A stretch of DNA of 64,000 nt from Aquirhabdus parva (lineage in GTDB: Bacteria > Pseudomonadota > Gammaproteobacteria > Pseudomonadales > Moraxellaceae), in the NCBI RefSeq assembly GCF_003351745.1, contig NZ_CP031222.1, forward strand, positions 1,036,207-1,100,206, in the 5' to 3' direction. The notes beneath the pieces were generated by a model, which was given only the letters and a program-made list of their open reading frames with translations, had not been told where the DNA came from and made no database searches. The first letter of the stretch is position 1, and every line of letters begins with the position of its first letter. Shown piece after piece: positions 49,241 through 58,117 of this stretch. The translations under genes were made by a program, and so were the position numbers.

Positions 49241-50311
49241 TTAGTAACGCAAAGGCCACAGCTTGAGGCGTTCTCTTAAATGACGCCAAAGCCGTGCGAG
49301 ACCATCTGGTTCTTTGATCAGAAAGAAAATGATCAAACTCCCAAAAATGATTTTTTGTAGATTTTGTAATAGCGCTTGATCAGCACCCTGCCCGAATAGG
49401 GCGGTGCTGCCGAGGCTTAAAGTAATGGGTAGAAGAACAATAAATGCAGCGCCTAAAAAGCTGCCAGAAATGCTACCCAGCCCACCAATAATGATAATGA
49501 ACAAAATTTGAAAAGAGCGACTGAGGTCAAAACCATCCGGTTCGACTGTGCCGAGGTAGGCAAATGCCCAAAGTGCCCCAGCAATGCCGAGATAAAATGA
49601 ACTGATGGCAAATGCCAATAATTTGGTTCGTAAAATAGGAATACCGATACTTGCCGCTGCGGTATCCATATCACGGACCGCCATCCAGTTCCGACCCAAT
49701 GGACTATGAATGAGACGATGGGCAGTAAAGCCGAGCAGAATAACGATGCTGAGTGTTAACAAGTATCGACCTGAAGGGGTATTGAAGTCCTGCCCAAAAA
49801 CTTCAAGTTTCGGTGCACTAATCACCCCTGATGCGCTGTAATTCGAAAACCAGCCATATTGTGTCAGCATCCAAGGCACAAAAAATTGTGCAGCAAGGGT
49901 AGAAACGATGAGGTAAAAGCCTTTAATTCGAAGACTGGGTAGTCCAATCAATACACCAAAGAGCGCTGTAACGATACCGCCGAGGAAGAAGCTTAGGAGT
50001 AGTGAAATTCCAGGAATACGCAGTTGAAAGTTATAGGCTGCAAATGCACCAACTGCCATAAAAGCTGCAGAGCCTAGAGACAATTGCCCTGCATAACCGG
50101 TCAGGATATTGAGTCCTAGTCCTGCAAGTCCCAGCACTAAAAAAGGAACCAGAATGGCGCTAAACCAGTAGTCCGTACCAATGCGTGGTATTACGATTAA
50201 GGCAAATGCCAGCACGGCCCAGAACACCCAACGATCCTGTTTAAGACGAAATAAACGACGCTCGGAACGATAATCTGTAGTGATCTGTCTGGCTTGACTA
50301 AAGAAAATCAT
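49241..50311 (-). CDS. livM: Liv-type ABC transporter permease (LivM-like)
   Basis: 356 residues with about nine hydrophobic helices and the family loop 'LGRNWMAVRDMDTAAASIGI' (EAA-like). A cytoplasmic N-terminal segment of ~25 residues precedes the first helix. It pairs with the LivH-like permease, whose stop lies 3 bp before this start, so the two are translationally close. Confidence 0.92.
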   Translation of the reverse strand: MIFFSQARQITTDYRSERRLFRLKQDRWVFWAVLAFALIVIPRIGTDYWFSAILVPFLVLGLAGLGLNILTGYAGQLSLGSAAFMAVGAFAAYNFQLRIPGISLLLSFFLGGIVTALFGVLIGLPSLRIKGFYLIVSTLAAQFFVPWMLTQYGWFSNYSASGVISAPKLEVFGQDFNTPSGRYLLTLSIVILLGFTAHRLIHSPLGRNWMAVRDMDTAAASIGIPILRTKLLAFAISSFYLGIAGALWAFAYLGTVEPDGFDLSRSFQILFIIIIGGLGSISGSFLGAAFIVLLPITLSLGSTALFGQGADQALLQNLQKIIFGSLIIFFLIKEPDGLARLWRHLRERLKLWPLRY

Positions 50312-50314
50312 GGC

Positions 50315-51196
50315 TTAGACCCTCGCTACCGTTTTTTCCCCAAACAAACCTGATGGCCTGATGAGCAGAAAAATGATCGCAAGCGCATAGGGAAACCAGT
50401 TCTCAAGTCCTCCGCCAATGATGCCCCCCAGATAAATTTCTGCGAGTTTTTCTGAAGCACCAACAATAAGACCACCTACAATGGCGCCGCTGATCGAGGT
50501 AAAGCCACCGATGATGAGGACAGGGAGAGCTTTAAGAACGATCAATGATAAGGAGAATTGCACGCCTAAACGGGCACCCCAGAGTAAACCCGCAACCAGC
50601 GCAACAAATCCTGCCACCGTCCAGACGATAATCCAGATGTGATTAAGTCGAATACCAATGGACTGTGCGGCGAGGGGATCGTCAGCAACCGCACGAAGAG
50701 ATAAACCAAAGCGTGTTTTACTAAATAGCAGTGACAATACAATCACCATAAGTCCTGCGACCACGGCTGAAAACAAATCCAGCTTGCTGATCAGTATGCC
50801 AAAAAACTCAATGGGTTCATCGGATATACCCAGCTCTAGACCATGAACTTGTGTTCCCCATACTGTCTGGGCCAAGCCTTCAATGATGTAGCTTAAGCCC
50901 AGTGTGGCCATGAAGAGCGTGATTACAGAGCGATTGATTAAATGCCGTAATACTAAGCGCTCAATTAAAACTGCAAGGATAAAAAGAACAATTGCGGTAA
51001 TAGCAAACGCTTGCCAAAATGGAAGTCCCCGTTCAACTAAACTGACAAAGGTCAGCGCCGAGAACAGTACTAAGGCACCTTGTGCAAAATTGAAGACTCC
51101 CGATGCGCGGTAGATCAATACAAAGCCGATGGCGACCAAGGAATACATAATCCCTGCAAGCAGTCCACCGACGAGTACCTCTATAAAGAAATTCAT
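50315..51196 (-). CDS. livH: Liv-type ABC transporter permease (LivH-like)
   Basis: 293 residues, about eight membrane helices; 'YRASGVFNFAQGAL' near the N-terminus and 'GLSLRAVADDPLAAQSIGI' as ATPase-contacting loop identify the LivH family. GAGGGG before ATG 51196. Confidence 0.92.
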   Translation of the reverse strand: MNFFIEVLVGGLLAGIMYSLVAIGFVLIYRASGVFNFAQGALVLFSALTFVSLVERGLPFWQAFAITAIVLFILAVLIERLVLRHLINRSVITLFMATLGLSYIIEGLAQTVWGTQVHGLELGISDEPIEFFGILISKLDLFSAVVAGLMVIVLSLLFSKTRFGLSLRAVADDPLAAQSIGIRLNHIWIIVWTVAGFVALVAGLLWGARLGVQFSLSLIVLKALPVLIIGGFTSISGAIVGGLIVGASEKLAEIYLGGIIGGGLENWFPYALAIIFLLIRPSGLFGEKTVARV

Positions 51197-51216
51197 AAAC
51201 CCCTCAAACGATATAA

Positions 51217-52023
51217 TTAATGTCTGGTTTCTAGCTGTTGCTTTTCGACAGTACTCTGGCCTAGATAGGCAGCAAGAACTTCTGGGTTCTGCCGAATTTC
51301 ATCTGCGGTGCCATCTCCGATTTTTCGGCCATAATCCAGCACAATAATGTGATCTGAGAGCGCCATCACGACCCCGATATCATGTTCAATAATCACAACG
51401 GTCGTTCCTAACTCTCGATTCACATCACGGATTAAGCGCGCCATGTCTTGTTTTTCATCGCTATTCATCCCTGCCATGGGTTCATCAAGGAGTAACAAAC
51501 TCGGTTCGGCTGCAAGTGCCCGTGCAAGTTCGACACGCTTTTGTAGACCGTATGAGAGCGTGCTGACGATGCTGTGCCGCCAAGGTTCAAGATGTAAGAA
51601 CGCAATGATTTTTTCTGCACTTTGACGCTGAGCGTCTGCTTCGCGTTTTGCACGGGGGAGTCGTAGGAGGTATTCAGGCCATGTTGCGCTGATCTTCAGT
51701 GTGCGACCTGTCAGTACATTGTCCAGTACGCTCATTTTTTTGAATAAAGCTAGATTTTGAAAGGTTCTGGAAATCCCAAGTTTGGCTGCAAGTTGTGGTC
51801 GATGAGACTTAAGATGTTGGCCATCCAACGTAATTTTTCCACGATGTGGCTGATAGATTCCATTGATGATATTGAGCAGTGAGCTTTTGCCCGCACCATT
51901 GGGACCGATCAGTGAACAGATTTCGCCATGAGCTACTGCGATGTCTAAATCTTGAATGACCTGAAGTCCGCCAAAGGCCAGAGAAATCCCTTCAAGTTTT
52001 AATAGAGGAGTTTGCTGGGTCAC
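51217..52023 (-). CDS. livG: Liv-type ABC transporter ATP-binding protein (LivG-like)
   Basis: 268 residues: Walker A 'GPNGAGKSSLLN', signature-region 'LSYGLQKRVELARAL', Walker B 'LLLLDEPMAGM' and the LivG-type tail 'VLAAYLGQS'. The start is GTG 52023, four bases after the stop of the AMP-ligase-like gene, so coupling is likely. Confidence 0.92.
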   Translation of the reverse strand: MTQQTPLLKLEGISLAFGGLQVIQDLDIAVAHGEICSLIGPNGAGKSSLLNIINGIYQPHRGKITLDGQHLKSHRPQLAAKLGISRTFQNLALFKKMSVLDNVLTGRTLKISATWPEYLLRLPRAKREADAQRQSAEKIIAFLHLEPWRHSIVSTLSYGLQKRVELARALAAEPSLLLLDEPMAGMNSDEKQDMARLIRDVNRELGTTVVIIEHDIGVVMALSDHIIVLDYGRKIGDGTADEIRQNPEVLAAYLGQSTVEKQQLETRH

Positions 52024-52027
52024 GACA

Positions 52028-53212
52028 TCATCTCAACAGTGGATTGCTTGGATTGGGTTCAGATTTCTGCTTGTTTTTTTGTAGCCCGGATTGCGGTGTC
52101 TCTACGGGGGATGCTTGAGCCGGAACCGATTGTGTGACGCCCGTGGCTGCGAGTCTTTTGATACGAATGCCCAGACTGGCATAAAAATCGACATGGGTTT
52201 TTGCTAACGGCTCTCCGATCAATAGCGCAGTCTTGAGATGTGCAAAGCCAAGGTTCTCTCGTAAGACTCGACGAATTAATCGCGTTAATATCCATGCCAG
52301 TGGATTGTGAGTTTCTTGATTCCATGCCCATGCATAAATACGATGGGTTAGCGTTCCTGTCGTTGGCAGTTTTTGTTCGGCCAACTGGGCAACGCGTGCA
52401 AAGGTCGCATTAGTACCGAGCACGAGGGATGGGGAGAGCTCTCGACGATCATTATCACGCGTAGCGAGATTCTCTGGAAAATTCAAACGAAATCCGGCGA
52501 CAAGCCAAGGCGCTACTAAATAGCGTGCTTGTCCAGCCGTTGCAAATGCTCTGGCTGCAAGTGCATCTTCTTTATGGCTAAGCCCAGTTTGCTCAATTAG
52601 ATGCTTTGCTTCGTTAATCAGACGTTGATGGCTAAGTTTTTGATGAATAAGGCTGCCTTCGCTATCGAGTCCATAAAATACAAAGGCAAATGCTTCTGGT
52701 TTGATGTGGATGACAGGCAGCTCAACATAACTTGTTAAGAATTGATCGATTGAAAGTAGGTTGGGAAACTTATAGTGACTCAGCCCTCGAGCGTTTGCGT
52801 AAAGAGCTAATTGCGGTGAAATCTGGCTTTGAATGAGTTGATCAACCTCTGCTTGACCTTCACTGAAGATGAACTTGGGGTTGATCCCCTTGAGCAATAT
52901 TTGCAGTTCATCATGAGTGAGATCGGGATCCAAAGGTTGCACAGTACCGCCCAATGACTGCACCGCAAGTGCAAGCAACAAAGCCTCTACACGAGGTCGG
53001 CTTAGCAGTAGTAAGCTTGAGTCAGCACCAAAGCCTAAGCTTGCGAGTGAACTTGCGTAGCGCTGTGTTTGACTCAATAAATCTTGCCATGTCCATTCTT
53101 GCCAGATTCCAAGTCGTTTATGACGCAGGGCAACATGACGAGGTCGCAGAATGACCTGATTGCGCAAAAGCTCAGGGAGTGTTTGCGGCAGCTTTGGTGT
53201 GGTTTCAGGCAT
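52028..53212 (-). CDS. Shortened, non-catalytic AMP-ligase (acyl-CoA synthetase)-like protein
   Basis: About 394 residues from ATG 53212, which has GGGAGG eight bases upstream (an in-frame ATG at 53239 has none). The N-terminal part follows long-chain acyl-CoA synthetases ('PRHVALRHKRLGIWQEWTWQDLL', then 'GGTVQPLDPDLTHDEL'). The phosphate-binding motif that should read like SSGTTGxPKG is 'YGLDSEGSLIHQK', the YGxTE motif region reads 'ATGVTQ', and the whole C-terminal adenylate-hinge domain (~200 residues) is absent, replaced by a polar tail. Liv-type importer clusters often carry a complete ligase at this position. Here it is most likely inactive as a ligase, possibly kept as a binding or regulatory subunit. 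The frame is intact. Confidence 0.8.
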   Translation of the reverse strand: MPETTPKLPQTLPELLRNQVILRPRHVALRHKRLGIWQEWTWQDLLSQTQRYASSLASLGFGADSSLLLLSRPRVEALLLALAVQSLGGTVQPLDPDLTHDELQILLKGINPKFIFSEGQAEVDQLIQSQISPQLALYANARGLSHYKFPNLLSIDQFLTSYVELPVIHIKPEAFAFVFYGLDSEGSLIHQKLSHQRLINEAKHLIEQTGLSHKEDALAARAFATAGQARYLVAPWLVAGFRLNFPENLATRDNDRRELSPSLVLGTNATFARVAQLAEQKLPTTGTLTHRIYAWAWNQETHNPLAWILTRLIRRVLRENLGFAHLKTALLIGEPLAKTHVDFYASLGIRIKRLAATGVTQSVPAQASPVETPQSGLQKNKQKSEPNPSNPLLR

Positions 53213-53262
53213 TCTGGATTCCTCCCCACTCAGATTCATTGAGTAGTTGTGTAGTGACAGTT

Positions 53263-54375
53263 TTAGGCAGATTTACGCTGTTTTTCGGCCGATTCCAGCT
53301 CGCGGATTAAGGGCAGTACTTTTTTGCCAAAGTACTCAACTTCTTCGTGAAAGTGCAGGAATGCGGATAACACCAAATCGACTCCAGCGGCCTTCAGGGC
53401 AACAATCCGTTCTGCAATTTGCAGTGGGGTTCCAATCAGATTGGTTTTGAAGCCGTCGTTGTACTGCACCAAGTCTTCAAAACTAGATTTGGCCCAGTTC
53501 CCTTCGCCTTCAGGGGATGCTTTCCCTGCCTGTTTCACTGCGTCACCAAAGGCATTAACCGCTTCAGGATCTGCTTTTTCGATGATCTCTGCGAGGACTG
53601 CACGTGCTTCTTCTTCTGTATCTCGAGCAATAATGAATGCATTGACACCTACCTTAACGCTATGGTTGTTTGCAGCTGCTTTTGCACGAATATCATCGAC
53701 TTGAGCTTTGATACCTTCAACGGTATTGCCATTGGTGAAGTACCAGTCAGATACGCGAGACGCCATATCCCGTGCTGCGCGTGAGCTACCGCCTTGGAAA
53801 ATTTCAGGATGTGGATTTTGTTGCAGAGGTTTAGGTTTTAAGGTGTAGTTATTAAAGCGATAGAAATCGCCACTGAAGCTGAAGTTATCCGTAGTCCAAA
53901 TGCCTTTTAGTGCTCGAATAAACTCTTCAGAACGGCGATAGCGTTCGTCATGTTCCAGCCAGTGCTCTCCAATAGCTGTGAATTCACCTTTAAACCAGCC
54001 GCTGACGATATTGACTGCAATACGACCATTGGTGAGTTGATCTATCGTGGCGAGTTGTTTGGCGGCGACGGCAGGATTCCATGGACCCGGTAGTAGCGCA
54101 GCAATGACTTTGAGTTTTTTGGTTGCAGCAAGTAATGCATGGCTAAAAGCGACAGGCTCATGTTGAAACTCAGCACCGTAACCTGCGGTAAAGCGGATTT
54201 GTGAGAGTGCATATTCAAAGCCATTTTCTTCGGCCAATTGTGCCAGCTTGATGTTGTAATCAATGTCCCAACTGGTGCGTTGTTCGATTTTGCTGACAAC
54301 GAGACCACCGCTGACATTAGGAACCCAGTAGGCAAATTTAATTGGATCGGCTTGAGTAGTGCTATGCGTGCTCAT
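53263..54375 (-). CDS. sfnG: Dimethylsulfone monooxygenase SfnG
   Basis: 370-residue FMNH2-dependent monooxygenase of the bacterial luciferase family. It converts dimethylsulfone to methanesulfinate with reduced flavin from a partner reductase. The sequence is very close to what I know of SfnG throughout: 'KFAYWVPNVSGGLVVSKIEQ', 'IRFTAGYGAEFQHE', 'NIVSGWFKGEFTAIGE', 'SDWYFTNGNTVEGIKAQ'. ATG 54375 with GGAAA upstream; msuE ends 26 bp before it. Confidence 0.93.
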   Translation of the reverse strand: MSTHSTTQADPIKFAYWVPNVSGGLVVSKIEQRTSWDIDYNIKLAQLAEENGFEYALSQIRFTAGYGAEFQHEPVAFSHALLAATKKLKVIAALLPGPWNPAVAAKQLATIDQLTNGRIAVNIVSGWFKGEFTAIGEHWLEHDERYRRSEEFIRALKGIWTTDNFSFSGDFYRFNNYTLKPKPLQQNPHPEIFQGGSSRAARDMASRVSDWYFTNGNTVEGIKAQVDDIRAKAAANNHSVKVGVNAFIIARDTEEEARAVLAEIIEKADPEAVNAFGDAVKQAGKASPEGEGNWAKSSFEDLVQYNDGFKTNLIGTPLQIAERIVALKAAGVDLVLSAFLHFHEEVEYFGKKVLPLIRELESAEKQRKSA

Positions 54376-54401
54376 AATGAATTTCCTTTAAAAAATATTT
54401 G

Positions 54402-54989
54402 TTAAAGTTGGGCAAGAAAGGGTTGGCGTAATACTGCTTGCTTACGTGGATCGGGCTGTAGTAACCAAGGCAAGGCACGGTTGACTGCAAGTTCAATACG
54501 GTTTTGCAATGCATCGTTATTGATTCGATAGTTGGTAAAGTCTTTGTCTGTACCATAGACACCGATCGGCAGTGTCAATGATTGGAAGAAGCTGAATAGC
54601 GGTCGTAGTTGATGATCGATGACCAAGGCATGACGCTCACTGCCACCTGTTGCGGCGAGTAAAATTGGGGTATCGATCAATGATTCATGGTCAACAAAAT
54701 CAAAAAAATGTTTGAAGAGACCTGTATATGACCCACGGTAAACAGGTGAACCTACAACTAAAAAGTCTGCAGCTTCGATGGCTTGGATATGAGCATAAAT
54801 ATGAGTCGGTAAATCTGTACGTGACACCACATTGGCCAGTTGTGGCGCGATATCGCTTAATTTGACAAACTGCACTTCGATTGGCAGCGCAACAGATAGC
54901 TCACTGACAATCGCTTCAACCAAAGCATCAGTTTTTGAAGGTTTATGCAGGGCACCTGATACTGCGACGACTTTAAGGGGCTTGCTCAT
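54402..54989 (-). CDS. msuE: NAD(P)H-dependent FMN reductase MsuE
   Basis: 195-residue flavodoxin-like reductase supplying FMNH2 to sulfone and sulfonate monooxygenases. Visible motifs are 'VAVSGALHKPSKTDALV', 'VVGSPVYRGSYTGLFKHFFD' region and 'LLAATGGSERHALVIDHQLRP' region. GGAG before ATG 54989. Directly upstream of sfnG, so enzyme and reductase are co-expressed. Confidence 0.92.
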   Translation of the reverse strand: MSKPLKVVAVSGALHKPSKTDALVEAIVSELSVALPIEVQFVKLSDIAPQLANVVSRTDLPTHIYAHIQAIEAADFLVVGSPVYRGSYTGLFKHFFDFVDHESLIDTPILLAATGGSERHALVIDHQLRPLFSFFQSLTLPIGVYGTDKDFTNYRINNDALQNRIELAVNRALPWLLQPDPRKQAVLRQPFLAQL

Positions 54990-55074
54990 TTTGTTACTCC
55001 GTACATATTAGAATTTCAGTTAAAACAATAAAAACATAAAGAAAATTTCATAACCGCTGCTGGATCAGCAACCC

Positions 55075-56271
55075 CTACGAGTAAAATGTTGGTCTGGGTG
55101 GTTGATCGTTGAGTGTCCAATCACCAAGTTCGCGAATCTTGTAATCAATGGGGTCATGGAGGGTATAAGTTCTCAGGTTGCGCCAGAATCGGTCGAAGCC
55201 AAGTTCTGCTGCTGTTGAGCGTGCACCCATGATGTCGAAGATCCGGGTTGTGATATCTAGGCCGCCACGTCCAGAAACGACTTTTGCGGTTGCAATTGCG
55301 ATGGCGACTTCGGCGCGTTCACTTTCAGTCAGGCGGGTATCGCGCGCCCATGCACGATCAAGTAATTCCGCGGCACGATTATTCAGGGCTCTTGCAGATT
55401 CCAGCGTGACCCAGAATTCGCCACTACGCTCAAGAGCATAAGGATCATTGGGTTGACGATCCGCAGTGGATAGAAGCCAACGGCGTGCTTGGGTTTGGGT
55501 ATAGTGTTTAGCCGAGTTAAATGCACCCTCAGCAATTCCTAAATAGACATTGGAGAGGATCAACTGGGCAATCAATGGGCGAAGCGTGGCAAAGGTATTA
55601 CCCAGTGGACCGGGATTGACCAGAATTTCATTTTCTTCTACGCGTACTCGATTGAAATCAGCGCTGCCACTGTCGGTTTGGCGTTGACCGATGTTGCTCC
55701 AGTCTTCGTAGAGGGTGATTCCCGCACGTTGCGTTGGGATAGCGGCAATGACGAGGCGATCGAGGCCATCTTGACGTGCAGAAGCGATCAGCATGTCCGA
55801 ATCAAGAGCACCTGAGCAGAAACTTTTTTTACCAGTAAAATCGCGCCACCCTTCGTGTTGGACACTGACGGTTCGGGTATCGAGAGGGTTGAGCGCATTA
55901 CCCCAAAACCAGTTTTGAGACACTGTTTGCTCAAAGAGATATTCCCACTGTTCAGGACTACCAAATAGGCGAACCGTGGCTAGCATGAGGTGCTGGAATG
56001 CATAAACATGTGCAATGGAACTATCTGCACGGGCAATAATCCTGACGGTCTCTAGCGTCTCTGCCCAACTGCCACCCAGACCGCCGTATTGAGTCGGAAT
56101 ACTGAGTGTGAGTAAGCTACTATCACGAATGATGTCACGTTCAGCTTTAGGGGTACCGCCGATGCGATCGCGCTCAATTACGGTTTGCGCTAACCATTCA
56201 GATAGAGATGTCGCGATTAGTATAGGACTATCCGTCACGACAGTAGGTTTCTTGGGTTGGTTAACAGACAT
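55075..56271 (-). CDS. SfnB/DszC-like flavoprotein monooxygenase (acyl-CoA dehydrogenase fold)
   Basis: About 398 residues from ATG 56271, which has GGAG six bases upstream (GTG 56283 is an alternative). The acyl-CoA dehydrogenase fold is evident, but the C-terminus 'RNLRTYTLHDPIDYKIREL' is the hallmark of the DszC/SfnB/SfnC group, which uses reduced flavin to oxygenate sulfur compounds and has no catalytic Glu. 'FTGKKSFCSGALDSD' lies in the flavin-binding part. First gene of the minus-strand cluster, just below the sigma-54 promoter at 56318-56333; msuE follows 85 bp downstream. Confidence 0.87.
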   Translation of the reverse strand: MSVNQPKKPTVVTDSPILIATSLSEWLAQTVIERDRIGGTPKAERDIIRDSSLLTLSIPTQYGGLGGSWAETLETVRIIARADSSIAHVYAFQHLMLATVRLFGSPEQWEYLFEQTVSQNWFWGNALNPLDTRTVSVQHEGWRDFTGKKSFCSGALDSDMLIASARQDGLDRLVIAAIPTQRAGITLYEDWSNIGQRQTDSGSADFNRVRVEENEILVNPGPLGNTFATLRPLIAQLILSNVYLGIAEGAFNSAKHYTQTQARRWLLSTADRQPNDPYALERSGEFWVTLESARALNNRAAELLDRAWARDTRLTESERAEVAIAIATAKVVSGRGGLDITTRIFDIMGARSTAAELGFDRFWRNLRTYTLHDPIDYKIRELGDWTLNDQPPRPTFYS

Positions 56272-56317
56272 GAGATGCTCCACAGCAAAAACAACGATGC
56301 TTAGTTGTCTGTACTAG

Positions 56318-56333
56318 TGCAGAGAGCGTGCCA
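56318..56333 (-). promoter_or_regulatory. Sigma-54 promoter of the sulfur/ABC operon
   Basis: On the minus strand TGGCACGCTCTCTGCA matches the -24/-12 consensus TGGCAC-N5-TTGCA except for C in place of the first T of TTGC; GG and GC are 12 bp apart as required. Expected start of transcription near 56307, about 36 nt before the ATG at 56271. Confidence 0.8.
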
Positions 56334-56406
56334 GTTTTAATATATTGATTTTATTCATATAAATTTTAAAGTGTTGCTGGGGAAGCAGTGATTATTGTTG
56401 AGGTGA

Positions 56407-56422
56407 TGTTGCTGTAGCAACA
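56407..56422. promoter_or_regulatory. Candidate activator site, palindrome A
   Basis: TGTTGC-TGTA-GCAACA, a perfect 6-4-6 palindrome about 75 bp upstream of the sigma-54 promoter. A partial copy starts TGTTGC at 56372. The same motif recurs upstream of the second sigma-54 promoter. Confidence 0.65.
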
Positions 56423-56553
56423 CTTGGTCTGCTGGTTATTTTGCTTTTAGGTAGACTCTACAGACTTTGATGAGGCGGCGTTCTGGTCAAGAGCCTCGGG
56501 TTTAAGTGAGATATGCTGCGTATTCCTGAATAATGATGTATGGAGTGTTGAAC

Positions 56554-57654
56554 GTGAATCAAAATTTAGAGCCTGTTGTGGGCACGCATAAGGTCATGGC
56601 ATTACTGGCGAATGCACTGACTAAAGTCGGCTTACCATTGTTAGATAGTGCGGTTAAAGCATCTCAGCTCCCTTTTTCAACTCCTGACATGATTCGTCCA
56701 AATATCCATTCCAAATATTATGGCTGGACACATTACGGTATTTTCTTTCCCGATTTACCCGAACCTCATAAGTATTGCAATATCATGACGTTGCTAGGGG
56801 CCACGGGCTCTACTATTTTTGATAATGATTACTTGGTAAAGACTAATCCTCGAGATACCGCAACGTTTTTTTCTTCAACGGCGGCAAATGGCGTTCACCA
56901 TTATCAAGCCTACTCAATTGCAAATGAATGCCAGATTATTGAAGATGGTTCGCTGATTCAGTTTGGAGATCATCTCGCCATCTCTGGAACTTATCCTGAA
57001 TATCACATTCGTGCGGCTTATGGTGATTTTCAGCTTGATGTCGCTATCCATTGTACGGATCAAGTGGGGTGGTTTTTACGCAATGTTGTCTATGATCATT
57101 TCAGCTTACTTGCCAAATGCTCTGGAACGATCACTTATGCAGGCGTCACGACACCCATTGAGCGTTTGTGCACCTTTGAATATGCCCGCTGTATCAGTCC
57201 GCATTCCGTAACCAAAAATATTTTGCCTGACTCTTGGAAATTGCCAATTGATTTTTTCACTTATCAGATCATTAATGCGGATGAATCAACGCAGATATTG
57301 CTGACGGATGCGCGTTCACTTGGGACATCCGCTTTCAAGGGTGTACACATTCGTAGCTTGAATGGAGATGCCCAGATTCATGTCGATGATGTCGACTTTA
57401 AAATCACTGCATATCGAGATGAACTGGCGGTCGACCCCGAAGGGCGGACTATGCGTTTACCAAAGACATTCTCATGGGGTGTCAGAGATAAAGGTCAAAC
57501 CATTTTAAACATTAACTGTACGATTGATGCAGAGTGGCGATATGGGCATGGGCGAGGCTATGCCAGTTGTTATCGTTTTACAGGAGAGTTCAATGGCAAA
57601 TCGTTTGATGGTCAGGGGTATATAGAATATATCGATTGCGAAAGGCTAAATTAA
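56554..57654 (+). CDS. DUF6670-like protein of unknown function
   Basis: About 366 residues from GTG 56554, which has GGAG at 56542-56545; ATG 56533 gives seven more residues but has no ribosome binding site. No signal peptide. The 'HSKYYGWTHYGIFFPDLPEPHKY' segment, the 'GSLIQFGDHLAISGTYPEYHI' segment and the C-terminal 'WRYGHGRGYASCYRFTGEFNGK' suggest the DUF6670 family as I recall it, beta-rich and perhaps carotenoid-isomerase or lipocalin-like. This is not certain. It is divergent from the sulfur operon and shares its upstream region with candidate SfnR sites. Its last 184 bp are duplicated downstream. Confidence 0.7.
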   Translation: MNQNLEPVVGTHKVMALLANALTKVGLPLLDSAVKASQLPFSTPDMIRPNIHSKYYGWTHYGIFFPDLPEPHKYCNIMTLLGATGSTIFDNDYLVKTNPRDTATFFSSTAANGVHHYQAYSIANECQIIEDGSLIQFGDHLAISGTYPEYHIRAAYGDFQLDVAIHCTDQVGWFLRNVVYDHFSLLAKCSGTITYAGVTTPIERLCTFEYARCISPHSVTKNILPDSWKLPIDFFTYQIINADESTQILLTDARSLGTSAFKGVHIRSLNGDAQIHVDDVDFKITAYRDELAVDPEGRTMRLPKTFSWGVRDKGQTILNINCTIDAEWRYGHGRGYASCYRFTGEFNGKSFDGQGYIEYIDCERLN

Positions 57655-57681
57655 ATTTATATCAAGAGTCTGCGAGAAAAT

Positions 57682-57711
57682 AAAAAAAGGAGCATTAATT
57701 TGCTCCCTTTT
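57682..57711. terminator. Bidirectional terminator, copy 1
   Basis: AAAGGAGCA / TGCTCCCTTTT hairpin with a 6-nt loop, directly after the DUF6670-like gene. Confidence 0.82.
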
Positions 57712-57718
57712 ACGATCT

Positions 57719-57869
57719 TTAAAATATCTGCAGTAATCTGAAGTTCAGACGATTGTCTTCTTTAAAGCCGTTTTCAACTTTTATATCACGACCATACGTC
57801 AAGATGAATTGGGTTTTAGGCGCGACCCAAAAAGCACTACCGAGCCAAAATTTACTTTGGGTCGTCGCA
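57719..57869 (-). pseudogene. Orphan 3' fragment of the outer-membrane protein gene
   Basis: Duplicate of the last ~50 codons and stop of the gene at 58118-58987, cut off by the duplication junction. No start or promoter. Confidence 0.85.
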
Positions 57870-58053
57870 CTCATGGGGTGTCAGAGATAAAGGTCAAACC
57901 ATTTTAAACATTAACTGTACGATTGATGCAGAGTGGCGATATGGGCATGGGCGAGGCTATGCCAGTTGTTATCGTTTTACAGGAGAGTTCAATGGCAAAT
58001 CGTTTGATGGTCAGGGGTATATAGAATATATCGATTGCGAAAGGCTAAATTAA
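57870..58053 (+). pseudogene. Orphan 3' fragment of the DUF6670-like gene
   Basis: Duplicate of the last ~60 codons and stop of the gene at 56554-57654, without a start. Confidence 0.85.
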
Positions 58054-58080
58054 ATTTATATCAAGAGTCTGCGAGAAAAT

Positions 58081-58110
58081 AAAAAAAGGAGCATTAATTT
58101 GCTCCCTTTT
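58081..58110. terminator. Bidirectional terminator, copy 2
   Basis: Second copy of the hairpin at 57682-57711, now serving the outer-membrane protein gene on the minus strand. Confidence 0.82.
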
Positions 58111-58117
58111 ACGATCT

